A stretch of 32,289 nucleotides of DNA, taken from Chlorogloea sp. CCALA 695. Lineage in GTDB: Bacteria > Cyanobacteriota > Cyanobacteriia > Cyanobacteriales > Chroococcidiopsidaceae. Positions 25,173 through 32,289 of this stretch are shown here, piece after piece. The notes beneath the pieces were generated by a model that saw only the letters and a list, made by a program, of their open reading frames with translations, had not been told where the DNA came from and did not search any database. The stretch spans positions 1 through 32,289 of the forward strand of contig NZ_PVWN01000049.1 in assembly GCF_003003885.1 (NCBI RefSeq), given 5' to 3'. Within the stretch, counting starts at the first letter, position 1. Every line of letters begins with the position of its first letter. The translations under genes were made by a program, and so were the position numbers.

Positions 25173-26324
25173 ATGGACGATAAATTAATGCTAATGATTC
25201 CTGGGCCTACTCCCGTACCAGAATCAGCACTACTTGCTTTAGCCAAACACCCCATTGGTCATCGTACTAGCCAGTTTAGTAATGTGCTAGGGGAAGTAAC
25301 TCAAAACCTCAAATGGCTGCACCAAACCCAAAACGATGTTTTAATGCTGACAACTAGCGGTACAGGGGCGGTAGAAGCGGGAATGATTAACTTTTTGAGT
25401 CCAGGCGATCGCATTATTGTTGGTTGCAATGGTAAATTTGGTGAACGTTGGGCCGAAGTTGGGGAAGCTTACGGTTTAAATGTCGAACAAATTACTGCCG
25501 AATGGGGACAACCTTTAGATCCGCAACTGTTTGCTGACAAGCTGAGTAACGATACTGACAAGCAAATTAAAGCTGTAATTGTTACTCATAGCGAAACTTC
25601 TACAGGCGTATTAAATGACTTAGAAACTATCAATCGTCACGTCAAAAATCATGATTCGGCGTTGATGATTGTAGACGCGGTGACAAGCTTAGGCGCGGTT
25701 AATTTGCCTGTGGATGAGTGGGGTTTAGATATAGTAGCTTCCGGTTCGCAAAAAGGCTACATGATCCCTCCTGGGTTGGGTTTTGTCTCTGTTAGTCCCA
25801 AAGCTTGGGAAGCTTACAAAACCGCAAAATTACCTCGTTATTATTTAGACTTAGGGAAGTACCGCAAATCTGCGGCTAAAAATACTACTCCTTTCACGCC
25901 GCCAGTAAATTTAATCATGGCGCTACATACTACTTTAGGGATGATGAAAGCCGAAGGCTTAGAATCGATTTTTAGTCGTCACCACAGGTTAATGAAAGCT
26001 ACCCGCGCTGGAATTAAAGGCTTAAATATGCCCTTATTTGGCGCTGATGAATTTGCAAGTCCCGCTATTACCGCCGTTGCACCCCAGGGAGTAGAAGCCG
26101 ATCAAATTCGTTCAATTTTGAGCAAGCGGTTTGATATTGCCGTAGCTGGGGGACAAGATCATTTAAAAAACAAGATATTTCGGATTGGTCACTTAGGTTT
26201 TGTGAGCGATCGCGATATATTAACTGCTATAGCTGCTCTTGAAGTTGCTTTGTGCGAACTTGGTTATGAAGGGTTTACTCCCGGTGGGGGAATAGCCGCC
26301 GCCGCTAGAGTTTTTGCCCAGTAA
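25173..26324 (+). CDS. Alanine/serine-glyoxylate type aminotransferase
   Basis: This is a fold-type I PLP aminotransferase of class V, close to alanine-glyoxylate and serine-glyoxylate transaminases. In cyanobacteria such enzymes use glyoxylate from photorespiration, and some have been mislabelled as a soluble hydrogenase small subunit. The conserved start MLMIPGPTPVPESALLA, TSGTGAVEAGMINFL, THSETSTGV, VDAVTSLG (Asp168) and the PLP lysine in SGSQKGYM (Lys194) are all present. FRIGHLGFVSDRDILTA ends the small domain. I use the ATG at 25173 (383 residues) with AAAGG upstream; a GTG nine bases earlier is possible. A strong terminator follows it. Confidence 0.9.
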   Translation: MDDKLMLMIPGPTPVPESALLALAKHPIGHRTSQFSNVLGEVTQNLKWLHQTQNDVLMLTTSGTGAVEAGMINFLSPGDRIIVGCNGKFGERWAEVGEAYGLNVEQITAEWGQPLDPQLFADKLSNDTDKQIKAVIVTHSETSTGVLNDLETINRHVKNHDSALMIVDAVTSLGAVNLPVDEWGLDIVASGSQKGYMIPPGLGFVSVSPKAWEAYKTAKLPRYYLDLGKYRKSAAKNTTPFTPPVNLIMALHTTLGMMKAEGLESIFSRHHRLMKATRAGIKGLNMPLFGADEFASPAITAVAPQGVEADQIRSILSKRFDIAVAGGQDHLKNKIFRIGHLGFVSDRDILTAIAALEVALCELGYEGFTPGGGIAAAARVFAQ

Positions 26325-26340
26325 GGCTTTGATTGCATTA

Positions 26341-26378
26341 AAAAAGCGGGTTGATAATTCAACCCGCTTTTTATTTTT
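26341..26378. terminator. Strong Rho-independent terminator
   Basis: AAAAAGCGGGTTGA and TCAACCCGCTTTTT form a perfect 14-base stem with a TAAT loop, then more T. It lies 17 bases after the aminotransferase stop. The A-run before it would also let it serve the minus strand, ending the DUF2949 transcript. Confidence 0.9.
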
Positions 26379-26482
26379 TGTAGCAATAGATAGAAATTTT
26401 CTCGATTTTTGCCTAGTCAGCATCATAAATTAAGCACCATCGATTTTGACTTACCTTTTTACCCCTAACCAATTAGTACGAT

Positions 26483-26674
26483 TTAAGCCGCCTCTAACCA
26501 GTCGTAAATTCTATCCAATTGCTCTAGCGTAACTAACCCATATTGCCAAAGAATCATTGGTAACGGGCCTGGATCTTGCTCTCGATGCCTTAAAGCAACA
26601 GCAACTTCGGCGGTTGAAATTGCCAGATCCTCCTGCAAAAAATTGATAAACCGTGTGTACTTTAAAGGAGCCAT
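26483..26674 (-). CDS. DUF2949 small protein
   Basis: This is a 63-residue cyanobacterial protein of unknown role. It matches the DUF2949 pattern: a helical start (TRFINFLQEDLAISTAEVAV), ALRHREQDPGPLPMILWQYG in the middle, and LVTLEQLDRIYDWLE at the end. It has no signal or membrane segment. The ATG at 26674 is preceded by AAGAGGTG, a good ribosome-binding site. It is transcribed alone and converges with the aminotransferase gene. Confidence 0.82.
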   Translation of the reverse strand: MAPLKYTRFINFLQEDLAISTAEVAVALRHREQDPGPLPMILWQYGLVTLEQLDRIYDWLEAA

Positions 26675-26984
26675 TAACTTTTCACCTCTTGAAAAGACTT
26701 TTAATTTTATACTTAGACTTAATAAGTATTTCTTAGCTTGAGCTAGGAAACCAACTATTTCTTGTTTTAGTAAGTGTTAGTCACCTGTAGTTACGATTGA
26801 TTGCTTACGGTGTCAATTTTCGTACAAGTTTAAGCGCAAAATAAGATTCTAACTTACCTTGCTTTAATTTGACTAAAAGTGATTAGATTCTTTTGTACCG
26901 CAGAACGACATACCCCTTATCTATAATAAGGAGTATTTTTTACAGGACTATTAATTACTAGCGACTACAAATAAATATAATTAG
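26675..26984. other. Intergenic region with possible small RNA
   Basis: This gap has no protein-coding signal that I can see. A hairpin at 26910-26936 (ATAC-CCTTAT / ATAAGG-GTAT, one mismatch) is followed by TTTTTT on plus. There is no plus-strand gene upstream of it, so it could be the terminator of an unannotated plus-strand small RNA. I see no motif that identifies a known cyanobacterial RNA such as Yfr1. Confidence 0.35.
26910..26941 (+). terminator. Hairpin plus T-run, orphan terminator
   Basis: The stem ATACcCCTTAT/ATAAGGaGTAT with loop CTATA is followed by six T. The flanking genes are both on minus, so no known plus-strand transcript needs it. Confidence 0.5.
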
Positions 26985-27473
26985 CTACTTTTTTACGGGC
27001 AAAAATTTAATTTCAAGGGGTGCGCCTACGTTTAAGCCTAATTCTTTTGCTCTACCGCCGCGAAGTTCAATGACGCGATCAATCGGTATTCCTGGTCCAT
27101 AAGTAGGACAGGGAGTAGTCTTACAAGGAGGTACGGCAGCCAAAATTGCTTTTACCTTGCCATCTTTAACAAAAATCATATCTAGAGGGATGACAACATC
27201 TTTCATCCAAAACCGGACGCTTTGGGGCGGATTAAATTCAAATAGCATTCCGCGATCACCCGCTAACGTAGTACGGTACATTAGCCCTGTAGCTTGCTGT
27301 GCGGCGGTTTTAGCAACTTCTAGTCCCACAATGTTACTTCTGATCGCAAATTGAGCCGAAATCGGCAAGCTTTGCCCCAAAGCTGTTGTTTCTGGCATAG
27401 CGGTAGAAGTAGAATCGCAACCCATCAACGTCATACTTAGTATTATTCCCATTACCGCCAACCAACGACTCAC
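26985..27473 (-). CDS. DUF192 lipoprotein
   Basis: The function is unknown, though DUF192 is a compact beta-rich domain common in bacteria. The N-terminus is a lipoprotein signal with the lipobox LMGC (Cys19) after MGIILSMT, so the protein should be lipid-anchored outside the cytoplasm. DUF192 covers about 50-160: VEVAKT-like VGLEVAKTAAQQATGLMYR, GMLFEFNPPQSVRFWMKDVV, IPLDMIFVKDGKV and VIELRGGRAKELGL. Two cysteines in PPCKTTPCP could pair. It starts 15 bases after the stop of the response-regulator gene on the same strand, so the two are probably co-transcribed. Confidence 0.85.
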   Translation of the reverse strand: MSRWLAVMGIILSMTLMGCDSTSTAMPETTALGQSLPISAQFAIRSNIVGLEVAKTAAQQATGLMYRTTLAGDRGMLFEFNPPQSVRFWMKDVVIPLDMIFVKDGKVKAILAAVPPCKTTPCPTYGPGIPIDRVIELRGGRAKELGLNVGAPLEIKFLPVKK

Positions 27474-27488
27474 CGATTTGCCCCCAAT

Positions 27489-28181
27489 TTAATAAGCTTC
27501 TCTTAAAACGTAGCCTACGCCGCGTACCGTTTGAATCAGGCGTTTTTGACCTTCATCTTCTATTTTCAAGCGCAGGTAACGAATATAAACTTCAATGACA
27601 TTTGATTCGCCCCTAAAGTCGTAGCCCCAAACATTTTCTAAGATTTGTTCGCGGGTTAATACTTCGCGGGGATGTTCCATTAAATACTTTAGCAATTCAA
27701 ATTCTTTCATAGTCAGATCGATCGCGCGTCCGTGACGAATAGCACGACGAGTAGCTAAATCGATACCCAAGTCGCCAAACCGTAATTGTTCTGTAACGGC
27801 GGGTTCTTGCAAGTACAGACGCACTAATTTTAAAAATTCTTCGGAGCGGTAGGGTTTGAGAAAGTAATCATCCGCGCCCGATTCTAGACAAGCTACGCGA
27901 TCATCAACAGTATCTCTTGCCATCAATACTAGCATTGGCTCTCTTGCGCCAGTTTTTCTTAATCTTTCACACAAATTTAGCCCTGATTCTCCTGCCAGCA
28001 TTCGATCAACGACAATTAAAGCTGGATGGCGATCGCGCGCTTCGTGGATTCCTCTAGCTGCATCATTGGCTACTATTGCTTCATAGCCCGACGCTTGCAA
28101 GTCGAGACTGACTTGCGATGCTAAAACTTCGTCTGTCTCAATTACCAACACACAGGTGTTGCGTTCAACAGTTGTAATCAT
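27489..28181 (-). CDS. nblR: OmpR-family response regulator, NblR-like
   Basis: The protein has a receiver domain (about 9-122) and a winged-helix DNA-binding domain (about 132-228, with TMKEFELLKYLMEHPREVLT and the LENVWGYDFRGESNVIEVYI recognition region). The whole sequence resembles NblR, the cyanobacterial regulator needed for phycobilisome breakdown under nutrient and high-light stress. That assignment is by remembered similarity. The receiver is atypical. The acidic pair is VIETD instead of DD, and the switch Thr/Ser is Met87 (VLMARD), while Asp59 (VVDRM) and Lys109 (LKPYR) remain. NblR is known to work without ordinary phosphorylation, which fits. It is probably co-transcribed with the DUF192 gene downstream. 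Confidence 0.7.
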   Translation of the reverse strand: MITTVERNTCVLVIETDEVLASQVSLDLQASGYEAIVANDAARGIHEARDRHPALIVVDRMLAGESGLNLCERLRKTGAREPMLVLMARDTVDDRVACLESGADDYFLKPYRSEEFLKLVRLYLQEPAVTEQLRFGDLGIDLATRRAIRHGRAIDLTMKEFELLKYLMEHPREVLTREQILENVWGYDFRGESNVIEVYIRYLRLKIEDEGQKRLIQTVRGVGYVLREAY

Positions 28182-28307
28182 AATTTTATTGGCTTAAGGC
28201 TAATTAACCGCCAATCCTTGATTGTGGTTTTAATCTAACTCAAACAATGATTTAAACCAACTCGATTTAAGCCGTTTTGAGTATTAATACCTATTGTACT
28301 CCTAAAC

Positions 28308-29231
28308 TTAAGGAAGTTCCACCGAAGTAGGTTTAGCAATGTGAGCTAAACCCCAGCCAAGTTTTTCGCGTAAGATGCGGAAAAACTCTGGAGATTGCAG
28401 GCGAATAAATTTGGCAGCGTAGGGCGACTTTTCAATCAGTACGCGATCGTCGGGAAATACAAAGCAGCCAGCATTACCATCAACCACCATAACTAAACGA
28501 GTTGGATTAGCTGGAAAAACTGTAACCACCTCTGTATCTGCAAACACTAAAGCTCTGGAAGCTAGGGAATGAGGACAAATTGGTACTAATTGCAATACTG
28601 GCACTCCCGGCGTTACTACGGGGCCGCCAGCGCTTAAAGAATAAGCTGTAGAACCCGTTGGCGTAGAGACAATGATCCCATCGGCGGCAATATCTACAGG
28701 CGCGTGACGACCGATCGCAATTTCAAAATGGCACATACTGGTTAAAGGTTCTCGATGCAGCACCATTTCATTGAGACAAAGAGCTTCCCAAGCTACAGCA
28801 CCTTGGCGAATTACTTGCACCGTTAGCATTACCCGTTCTTCAATCTCGTATTCCCCCTCCATCACGCTGTCTAAGGCTTCGGGCAGCGTGTTAACGTAGG
28901 TTTCGGTCAAAAAACCCATATGACCGCTATTGACAGCTAGTAACGGAATACCCACCGGGGCAACTTGGCGAAAGGCTGACAACACCGTACCATCGCCGCC
29001 TAAAACTACGGCAAAGCTCATCTGTGAGTCGAAGCCTGGAGGAGTCAAACATTCTATAGGGGTATGATATACGGGACTTTCTGGCGTAGCATAGCCCAAA
29101 ATACCCCCCATGCCAGTAGTCATACAAACATCACAACCAATAGCTATCAGTTTGTGTTGTAATTCGTGAGCAACTCGACGAGCTACGGGCTTTTCGTCAT
29201 TGTATATGATGCCTATTTTCGGCACTTGCAC
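28308..29231 (-). CDS. nadK: NAD kinase
   Basis: This enzyme phosphorylates NAD to NADP, the electron acceptor of photosynthesis. The 307 residues contain the catalytic GGDGT (78-82, [11 protein letters not shown]), [22 protein letters not shown] and the nucleotide-binding [16 protein letters not shown]. The frame starts with the GTG at 29231 ([15 protein letters not shown]); a second GTG two codons later gives the more usual family start MPKIGIIYN and is equally possible. It is on minus, 126 bases upstream of the response regulator. Cyanobacteria usually have two NAD kinases; the sequence alone does not show which one this is. Confidence 0.93.
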   Translation of the reverse strand: MQVPKIGIIYNDEKPVARRVAHELQHKLIAIGCDVCMTTGMGGILGYATPESPVYHTPIECLTPPGFDSQMSFAVVLGGDGTVLSAFRQVAPVGIPLLAVNSGHMGFLTETYVNTLPEALDSVMEGEYEIEERVMLTVQVIRQGAVAWEALCLNEMVLHREPLTSMCHFEIAIGRHAPVDIAADGIIVSTPTGSTAYSLSAGGPVVTPGVPVLQLVPICPHSLASRALVFADTEVVTVFPANPTRLVMVVDGNAGCFVFPDDRVLIEKSPYAAKFIRLQSPEFFRILREKLGWGLAHIAKPTSVELP

Positions 29232-29346
29232 GCATCCAAATTAAAGCTAGGCTTAATGTTAGTTTGATCGTTGCACATTTTGGAGTCAATTATTCTTAAG
29301 GCGATCGCCTGTTAAGGGCGTAGAACTAAAAATAACAGAGGTAGAA

Positions 29347-30327
29347 TTAGGATTTATTAAAAGGAGTCTTTTTTTGAGATTTCTTTTTAGTTTTTAACTT
29401 TTCATAGTCTAATTCTTTAAGTTTTTTCATGATCCTGGCGAAATACTCTTGCATATAGCTTTCTAGCGTAGTAGTTTCCTCAAGATTCAACTGGAATGCT
29501 TGATATACTTCTTCCATTGGTGCTGTGATGGGTTTACCCGTTGCTAATACTTCCGCAAAAGCTAATCTGTCAGACAAATTCCAACCCCACTGAAAAAACC
29601 GGGATACATTGCGTACCGTCCGCAGTAGGTTTATAGGCATCCGAGTTATTCGCGCATCTTGTCCTGATAATCTTTCGCACAAACTAATAATTTCCTCTGC
29701 ACTCCAAGGACGAGTACCAACTAAAGGAAAAGTTTTGTTTTCAGTTTCCGGTATTTTCAGAGCGCGGACGGCAAACTTAGCAATATCTTGAGTATCCATG
29801 TAAGCAACTGGAGACGATTCGCCAGTAATCCAGACTGCTTGTTTTTCTAAAATAGGAATAGCGTACTGACCAATTAAGCCTTGCATAAAGCCACTTAGCT
29901 GCAACACGGTGTAATTTAAGCCAGATTGAGCTAAAAATAACTCCGTACACCGTTTGATTTCCATTAACGGTACGTCAGGGAACTTATCGGAGTCTAGGAA
30001 CGAAAAGAAAATATAGCGTTCAATTCCTGCTGCTTTCGCCGCTTGGATTAAGGAAACTTTACCGTCCCAATCTACCTGTTTAATACTTAATGAATCTGTA
30101 GGGCGGCTGGTAGCAGCGTCAATTATTTGCGTAATTCCTTCAAGCGATGGCGGTAAAGTATCGGGATAACACAAGTTTCCTTGGACAATTTCCGCTCCCC
30201 ATTCTCTCAAAAAGGCTGCTTTTTTTGGGCTTCTGACTAAACAGCGTACTTTATACCCCTCATCCAGAGCGCGGCGAACTACTTGCCTTCCTAATGTTCC
30301 TGTGGAACCGACAACTAATAAAGTCAT
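29347..30327 (-). CDS. ycf39: Ycf39/HCF244-type photosystem II assembly protein
   Basis: This is an atypical short-chain dehydrogenase that, in cyanobacteria, works with high-light-inducible proteins to deliver chlorophyll to newly made D1 and assemble the photosystem II core. The 326 residues begin with the NAD(P)-binding GSTGTLGRQVVRRALDEGY (7-25), then RCLVRSPKKAAFLREWGAEI, QAAKAAGIERYIFFSFL and KRCTELFLAQSGLNYTVLQ. The C-terminus (about 290-326) is very Lys-rich (KKLKELDYEKLKTKKKSQKK) and may contact the membrane or nucleic acid. The ATG at 30327 is the only sensible start. petM is the next gene upstream on the same strand. Confidence 0.92.
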   Translation of the reverse strand: MTLLVVGSTGTLGRQVVRRALDEGYKVRCLVRSPKKAAFLREWGAEIVQGNLCYPDTLPPSLEGITQIIDAATSRPTDSLSIKQVDWDGKVSLIQAAKAAGIERYIFFSFLDSDKFPDVPLMEIKRCTELFLAQSGLNYTVLQLSGFMQGLIGQYAIPILEKQAVWITGESSPVAYMDTQDIAKFAVRALKIPETENKTFPLVGTRPWSAEEIISLCERLSGQDARITRMPINLLRTVRNVSRFFQWGWNLSDRLAFAEVLATGKPITAPMEEVYQAFQLNLEETTTLESYMQEYFARIMKKLKELDYEKLKTKKKSQKKTPFNKS

Positions 30328-30446
30328 GAGGGGTGATTTTGTGAATGTTAATTTTTATTAATAAAATCTTATCAGAATAAGCTTGACAAATATTACGAGA
30401 AGGGAGAGAAAAACAAAATGCCTACTCAATCCCTCCTCTTGGCTAA

Positions 30447-30560
30447 TTAGAGCGCTTCTTCTTCGTCACCTTGGATTTTGAGTAGGGCGTAGCCTAAGAC
30501 TATGCCGACTAGGATTAAAGAAAAAGACAAAATAATGGCTGTAAACATCTCGCCGCCCAT
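30447..30560 (-). CDS. petM: Cytochrome b6f complex subunit PetM
   Basis: This is the small 37-residue subunit VII of the cytochrome b6f complex in the thylakoid membrane. It reads MGGEMFTAIILSFSLILV, then GIVLGYALLKIQGDEEEAL. One membrane helix spans about 8-28, and the family end motif LLKIQG plus an acidic tail is intact. GGAGG lies 8 bases before the ATG (30560), a strong ribosome-binding site. It is upstream of ycf39 on the same strand. Confidence 0.95.
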   Translation of the reverse strand: MGGEMFTAIILSFSLILVGIVLGYALLKIQGDEEEAL

Positions 30561-30625
30561 AGATAAATCCTCCAGTTGGATTTGGGAAATAATTAGATAG
30601 TCGTAATGTATCTTAAAACAATTTT

Positions 30626-31720
30626 ATGGATTCTATAGAAATAGCAGACATACCTAGTACAAAAAAAACTTATCGTCCGCGCTTAGTATTGCCTGTAGGC
30701 GATCCAGCCGGGATTGGAATAGAAGTAACTTTACAAACATTGAACGATTCAGAAGTGACAAAGAATTGTGATGTTACTGTTATAGGCGATCACATTCAAT
30801 TAACCGAATTTTACGATCGCCAAGATTTAGAGAAGCAAAAGTATATACATCCAAGTAAATTATCGATTATAGATATTCGTAGTAGCAATCAAATAACTGT
30901 AGGTAGAGGTAATGCTGCTAGTGGAGATGCAAGTTTTAGGTACTTAGAAAATGCGATCGCGCTTACTTTGGCGGGAAAATTTGACGGGATTGTTACAGCC
31001 CCGATTGCTAAATCTGCATGGAAAGCGGCGGGATACAATTATCCTGGACAAACCGAACTATTAGCCGAACGCTCAGGAGTAGAAAAGTTTGGGATGTTAT
31101 TTGTAGGTACATCGCCCCATACAGGCTGGACGCTGCGAAGTCTATTAGCTACCACACATATACCTTTAAGACAGGTAGCAGACACCCTCACGCCGCAGCT
31201 AATGGCAGCTAAACTTGATTTATTGGTAGAGTGCTTAGACAAATATTTTGGGATAACAAAGCCAAGAATTGCGATCGCGGGTTTAAATCCGCATAGTGGG
31301 GAACAAGGGCAGTTAGGGACAGAAGAACAGGAATGGATGATACCTTGGTTAGAACAAGAACGCGATCGTCGTCCGGGGTTAGTTTTAGATGGGCTAATTC
31401 CCCCTGATACCATGTGGGTAAAACCCGCTCAAGCGTGGTTTAGGAGTATTGATAGTTCAAAAGCTCACGATGCTTATTTAGCGTTGTATCACGATCAAGG
31501 TTTAATTCCGGTCAAACAATTAGCCTTTGATCGCGCCGTCAATACTTCTATTGGTTTACCCTTTGTGCGTACTTCACCCGATCACGGTACAGCTTTTGAT
31601 ATTGCAGGCTTAGGAATTGCCGATTCTACCAGCATGAAAGCAGCAATTTTGTTAGCAACAGAAATGGTTTGTAGAAAAATATTGCAACCAACAATCACAG
31701 AAACAAAGACACCCATATAA
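30626..31720 (+). CDS. pdxA: 4-hydroxythreonine-4-phosphate dehydrogenase
   Basis: PdxA oxidises 4-phosphohydroxythreonine in the deoxyxylulose-dependent route to pyridoxal phosphate. The 364 residues show the family marks: [79 protein letters not shown], and the metal- and NAD-binding [17 protein letters not shown]. The ATG at 30626 gives the expected length, though no Shine-Dalgarno is clear. It is divergent from petM, 65 bases away, so the two promoters must be packed between. Confidence 0.95.
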   Translation: MDSIEIADIPSTKKTYRPRLVLPVGDPAGIGIEVTLQTLNDSEVTKNCDVTVIGDHIQLTEFYDRQDLEKQKYIHPSKLSIIDIRSSNQITVGRGNAASGDASFRYLENAIALTLAGKFDGIVTAPIAKSAWKAAGYNYPGQTELLAERSGVEKFGMLFVGTSPHTGWTLRSLLATTHIPLRQVADTLTPQLMAAKLDLLVECLDKYFGITKPRIAIAGLNPHSGEQGQLGTEEQEWMIPWLEQERDRRPGLVLDGLIPPDTMWVKPAQAWFRSIDSSKAHDAYLALYHDQGLIPVKQLAFDRAVNTSIGLPFVRTSPDHGTAFDIAGLGIADSTSMKAAILLATEMVCRKILQPTITETKTPI

Positions 31721-31818
31721 ATCTACTTGCCAAAAACTTGAACACCCACTGATAAGCCACTTTTGCAAGAGGTTTGGGGTCTGCCCCCCATATCTTGATT
31801 TTTCCTAAAGATAATTGA

Positions 31819-32184
31819 CATACTCCCTGGGCTGAAGTCGCAGGGATTCTTCCAGAGTCGCCTCTTGGAATTACTGGTTCATCGAGTCCACTTACCACAA
31901 TCTAGTTGCCCAAATTATGCAAGAGATGGTTCTCTCAAGCGACGTTTTGGGGGGAATCTTCACCCCAAAAGCTCGAGCCCCAGTCTTTCACTCCATTTCA
32001 GAAGTCGATTTCGGTAGGCCCGTGCCAGTATCGTTCAAACCTAATTGCTTGGTTTTCTGGTACTTGGCGCTTAAGTTTTTTACCTTTAGAAGCCTTCCTC
32101 TAAAGAACCCCCTAAACTTAGTTTTCAAGGTGCGTTAGTCTTTCGACTACTGGGTTTTTAAAGAGGTTGATTACCCTTTCTACT
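31819..32184 (-). ncRNA. Structured RNA or RNA-bearing transposon end
   Basis: The right edge shows no convincing long protein frame, but it has many strong hairpins: TAGTC-TTTC-GACTA (32136-32149), which reads as a GAAA tetraloop on minus; CTTTAGA/TCTAAAG (32084-32105); TTTTGGGG/CCCCAAAA (31945-31970); AGAGA/TCTCT (31922-31935); TTCCAGAG/CTC-TGGAA (31850-31870); and CCCTG/CAGGG (31825-31845). An extended -10 box (TGTTATAAT, hexamer 32191-32196) reads into it on minus. The last hairpin, followed on minus by AGTATGTCAA, resembles the terminal hairpin of IS200/IS605-type elements. My reading is an omega-RNA or HEARO-like RNA without its nuclease gene. A remnant of a larger element beyond the window is also possible. 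Confidence 0.5.
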
Positions 32185-32190
32185 ATGTAT

Positions 32191-32196
32191 ATTATA
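32191..32196 (-). promoter_or_regulatory. Extended -10 promoter for the structured RNA
   Basis: The minus strand reads TGTTATAAT, a perfect -10 with the TGN extension, which can work without a -35 box. Transcription would begin near 32184 and run into the hairpin region. Confidence 0.4.
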
Positions 32197-32234
32197 ACAC
32201 ATTGGAGAATAACCCTTTTCTGTCATTTTCCGGA

Positions 32235-32289
32235 TATAATAAGTAAAAGAATCAAGAGATAAAAGGCTAAGAGGTAAGCAGAGCAATGG
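32235..32289 (+). promoter_or_regulatory. Possible start of a plus-strand gene at the window edge
   Basis: TATAAT (32235-32240) precedes GAGGT and an ATG at 32286. The frame leaves the window at once, so no product can be judged. Confidence 0.25.

Noticed and set aside
31695-31898. Minus-strand frame of 67 codons overlapping the pdxA end
   Set aside because: It runs through the terminal hairpin and into pdxA. It may echo a transposon-end reading frame but is not supported as a gene.
31998-32103. Minus-strand open stretch reading KKLKRQVPENQAIRFERYW and ending EIDF
   Set aside because: It looks somewhat protein-like but is bounded by a stop just upstream and has no start; it lies inside the hairpin-rich RNA region.
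31906-32138. Two overlapping plus-strand frames of 65 and 73 codons
   Set aside because: No ribosome-binding site and no recognisable protein pattern; they overlap the strong hairpins.

Overview
The window is chromosomal DNA from a cyanobacterium. The motif GCGATCGC (HIP1) recurs throughout, and several genes are typical of or restricted to cyanobacteria or plastids: petM, ycf39, an NblR-like regulator, a DUF2949 protein, a DUF1517 protein, a long-form ThiE and a HemD fusion. The sequence alone does not give the genus.

Layout. At 1-400 there is a probable frameshifted small membrane protein, followed by metH (401-3919). At 4076-5625 lie a Uma2-type nuclease and a small membrane protein, both on minus. 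At 6128-8086 a secreted TPR protein converges tail to tail with an ABC-transporter ATPase that has no permease beside it. From about 8178 to 12025 there is a decaying integrative element. It holds an IS5-type transposase remnant, a helicase gene with an internal deletion, a 40-residue ORF, a frameshifted excisionase-like gene, a repeat cluster, a winged-helix regulator and a tyrosine integrase. The integrase lies directly downstream of the 3' end of tRNA-Arg(CCG), a common integration site.

The region from 12171 to 31720 is ordinary core genome. It holds a possible carboxysome chaperone, DUF1517, the overlapping thiE-thiS pair and a secreted beta-helix/SPOR protein. A GT4 glycosyltransferase, a DUF2079 membrane protein and tldD follow. 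Then come the compact minus-strand run thrC, cobA-hemD, coaE, a glyoxylate-type aminotransferase on plus, DUF2949, a DUF192 lipoprotein, the NblR-like regulator, NAD kinase, ycf39, petM and, on plus, pdxA.

The right end (about 31819-32184) has no convincing protein. It carries at least six strong hairpins, one with a GAAA loop, and an extended -10 box reading leftward. This looks like a long structured RNA, or the RNA-bearing end of a transposon of the IS200/IS605 or IscB type without its nuclease gene. It is the most interesting part of the window.

Functionally the window supplies cofactor and amino-acid metabolism: B12-dependent methionine synthesis, thiamin, pyridoxal phosphate, NADP, CoA, siroheme/tetrapyrrole and threonine. 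It also supplies photosynthetic assembly and electron transfer (petM, ycf39) and possible stress control of the antenna (NblR-like). The mobile remnants at 8-12 kb and at the right edge are the accessory parts.
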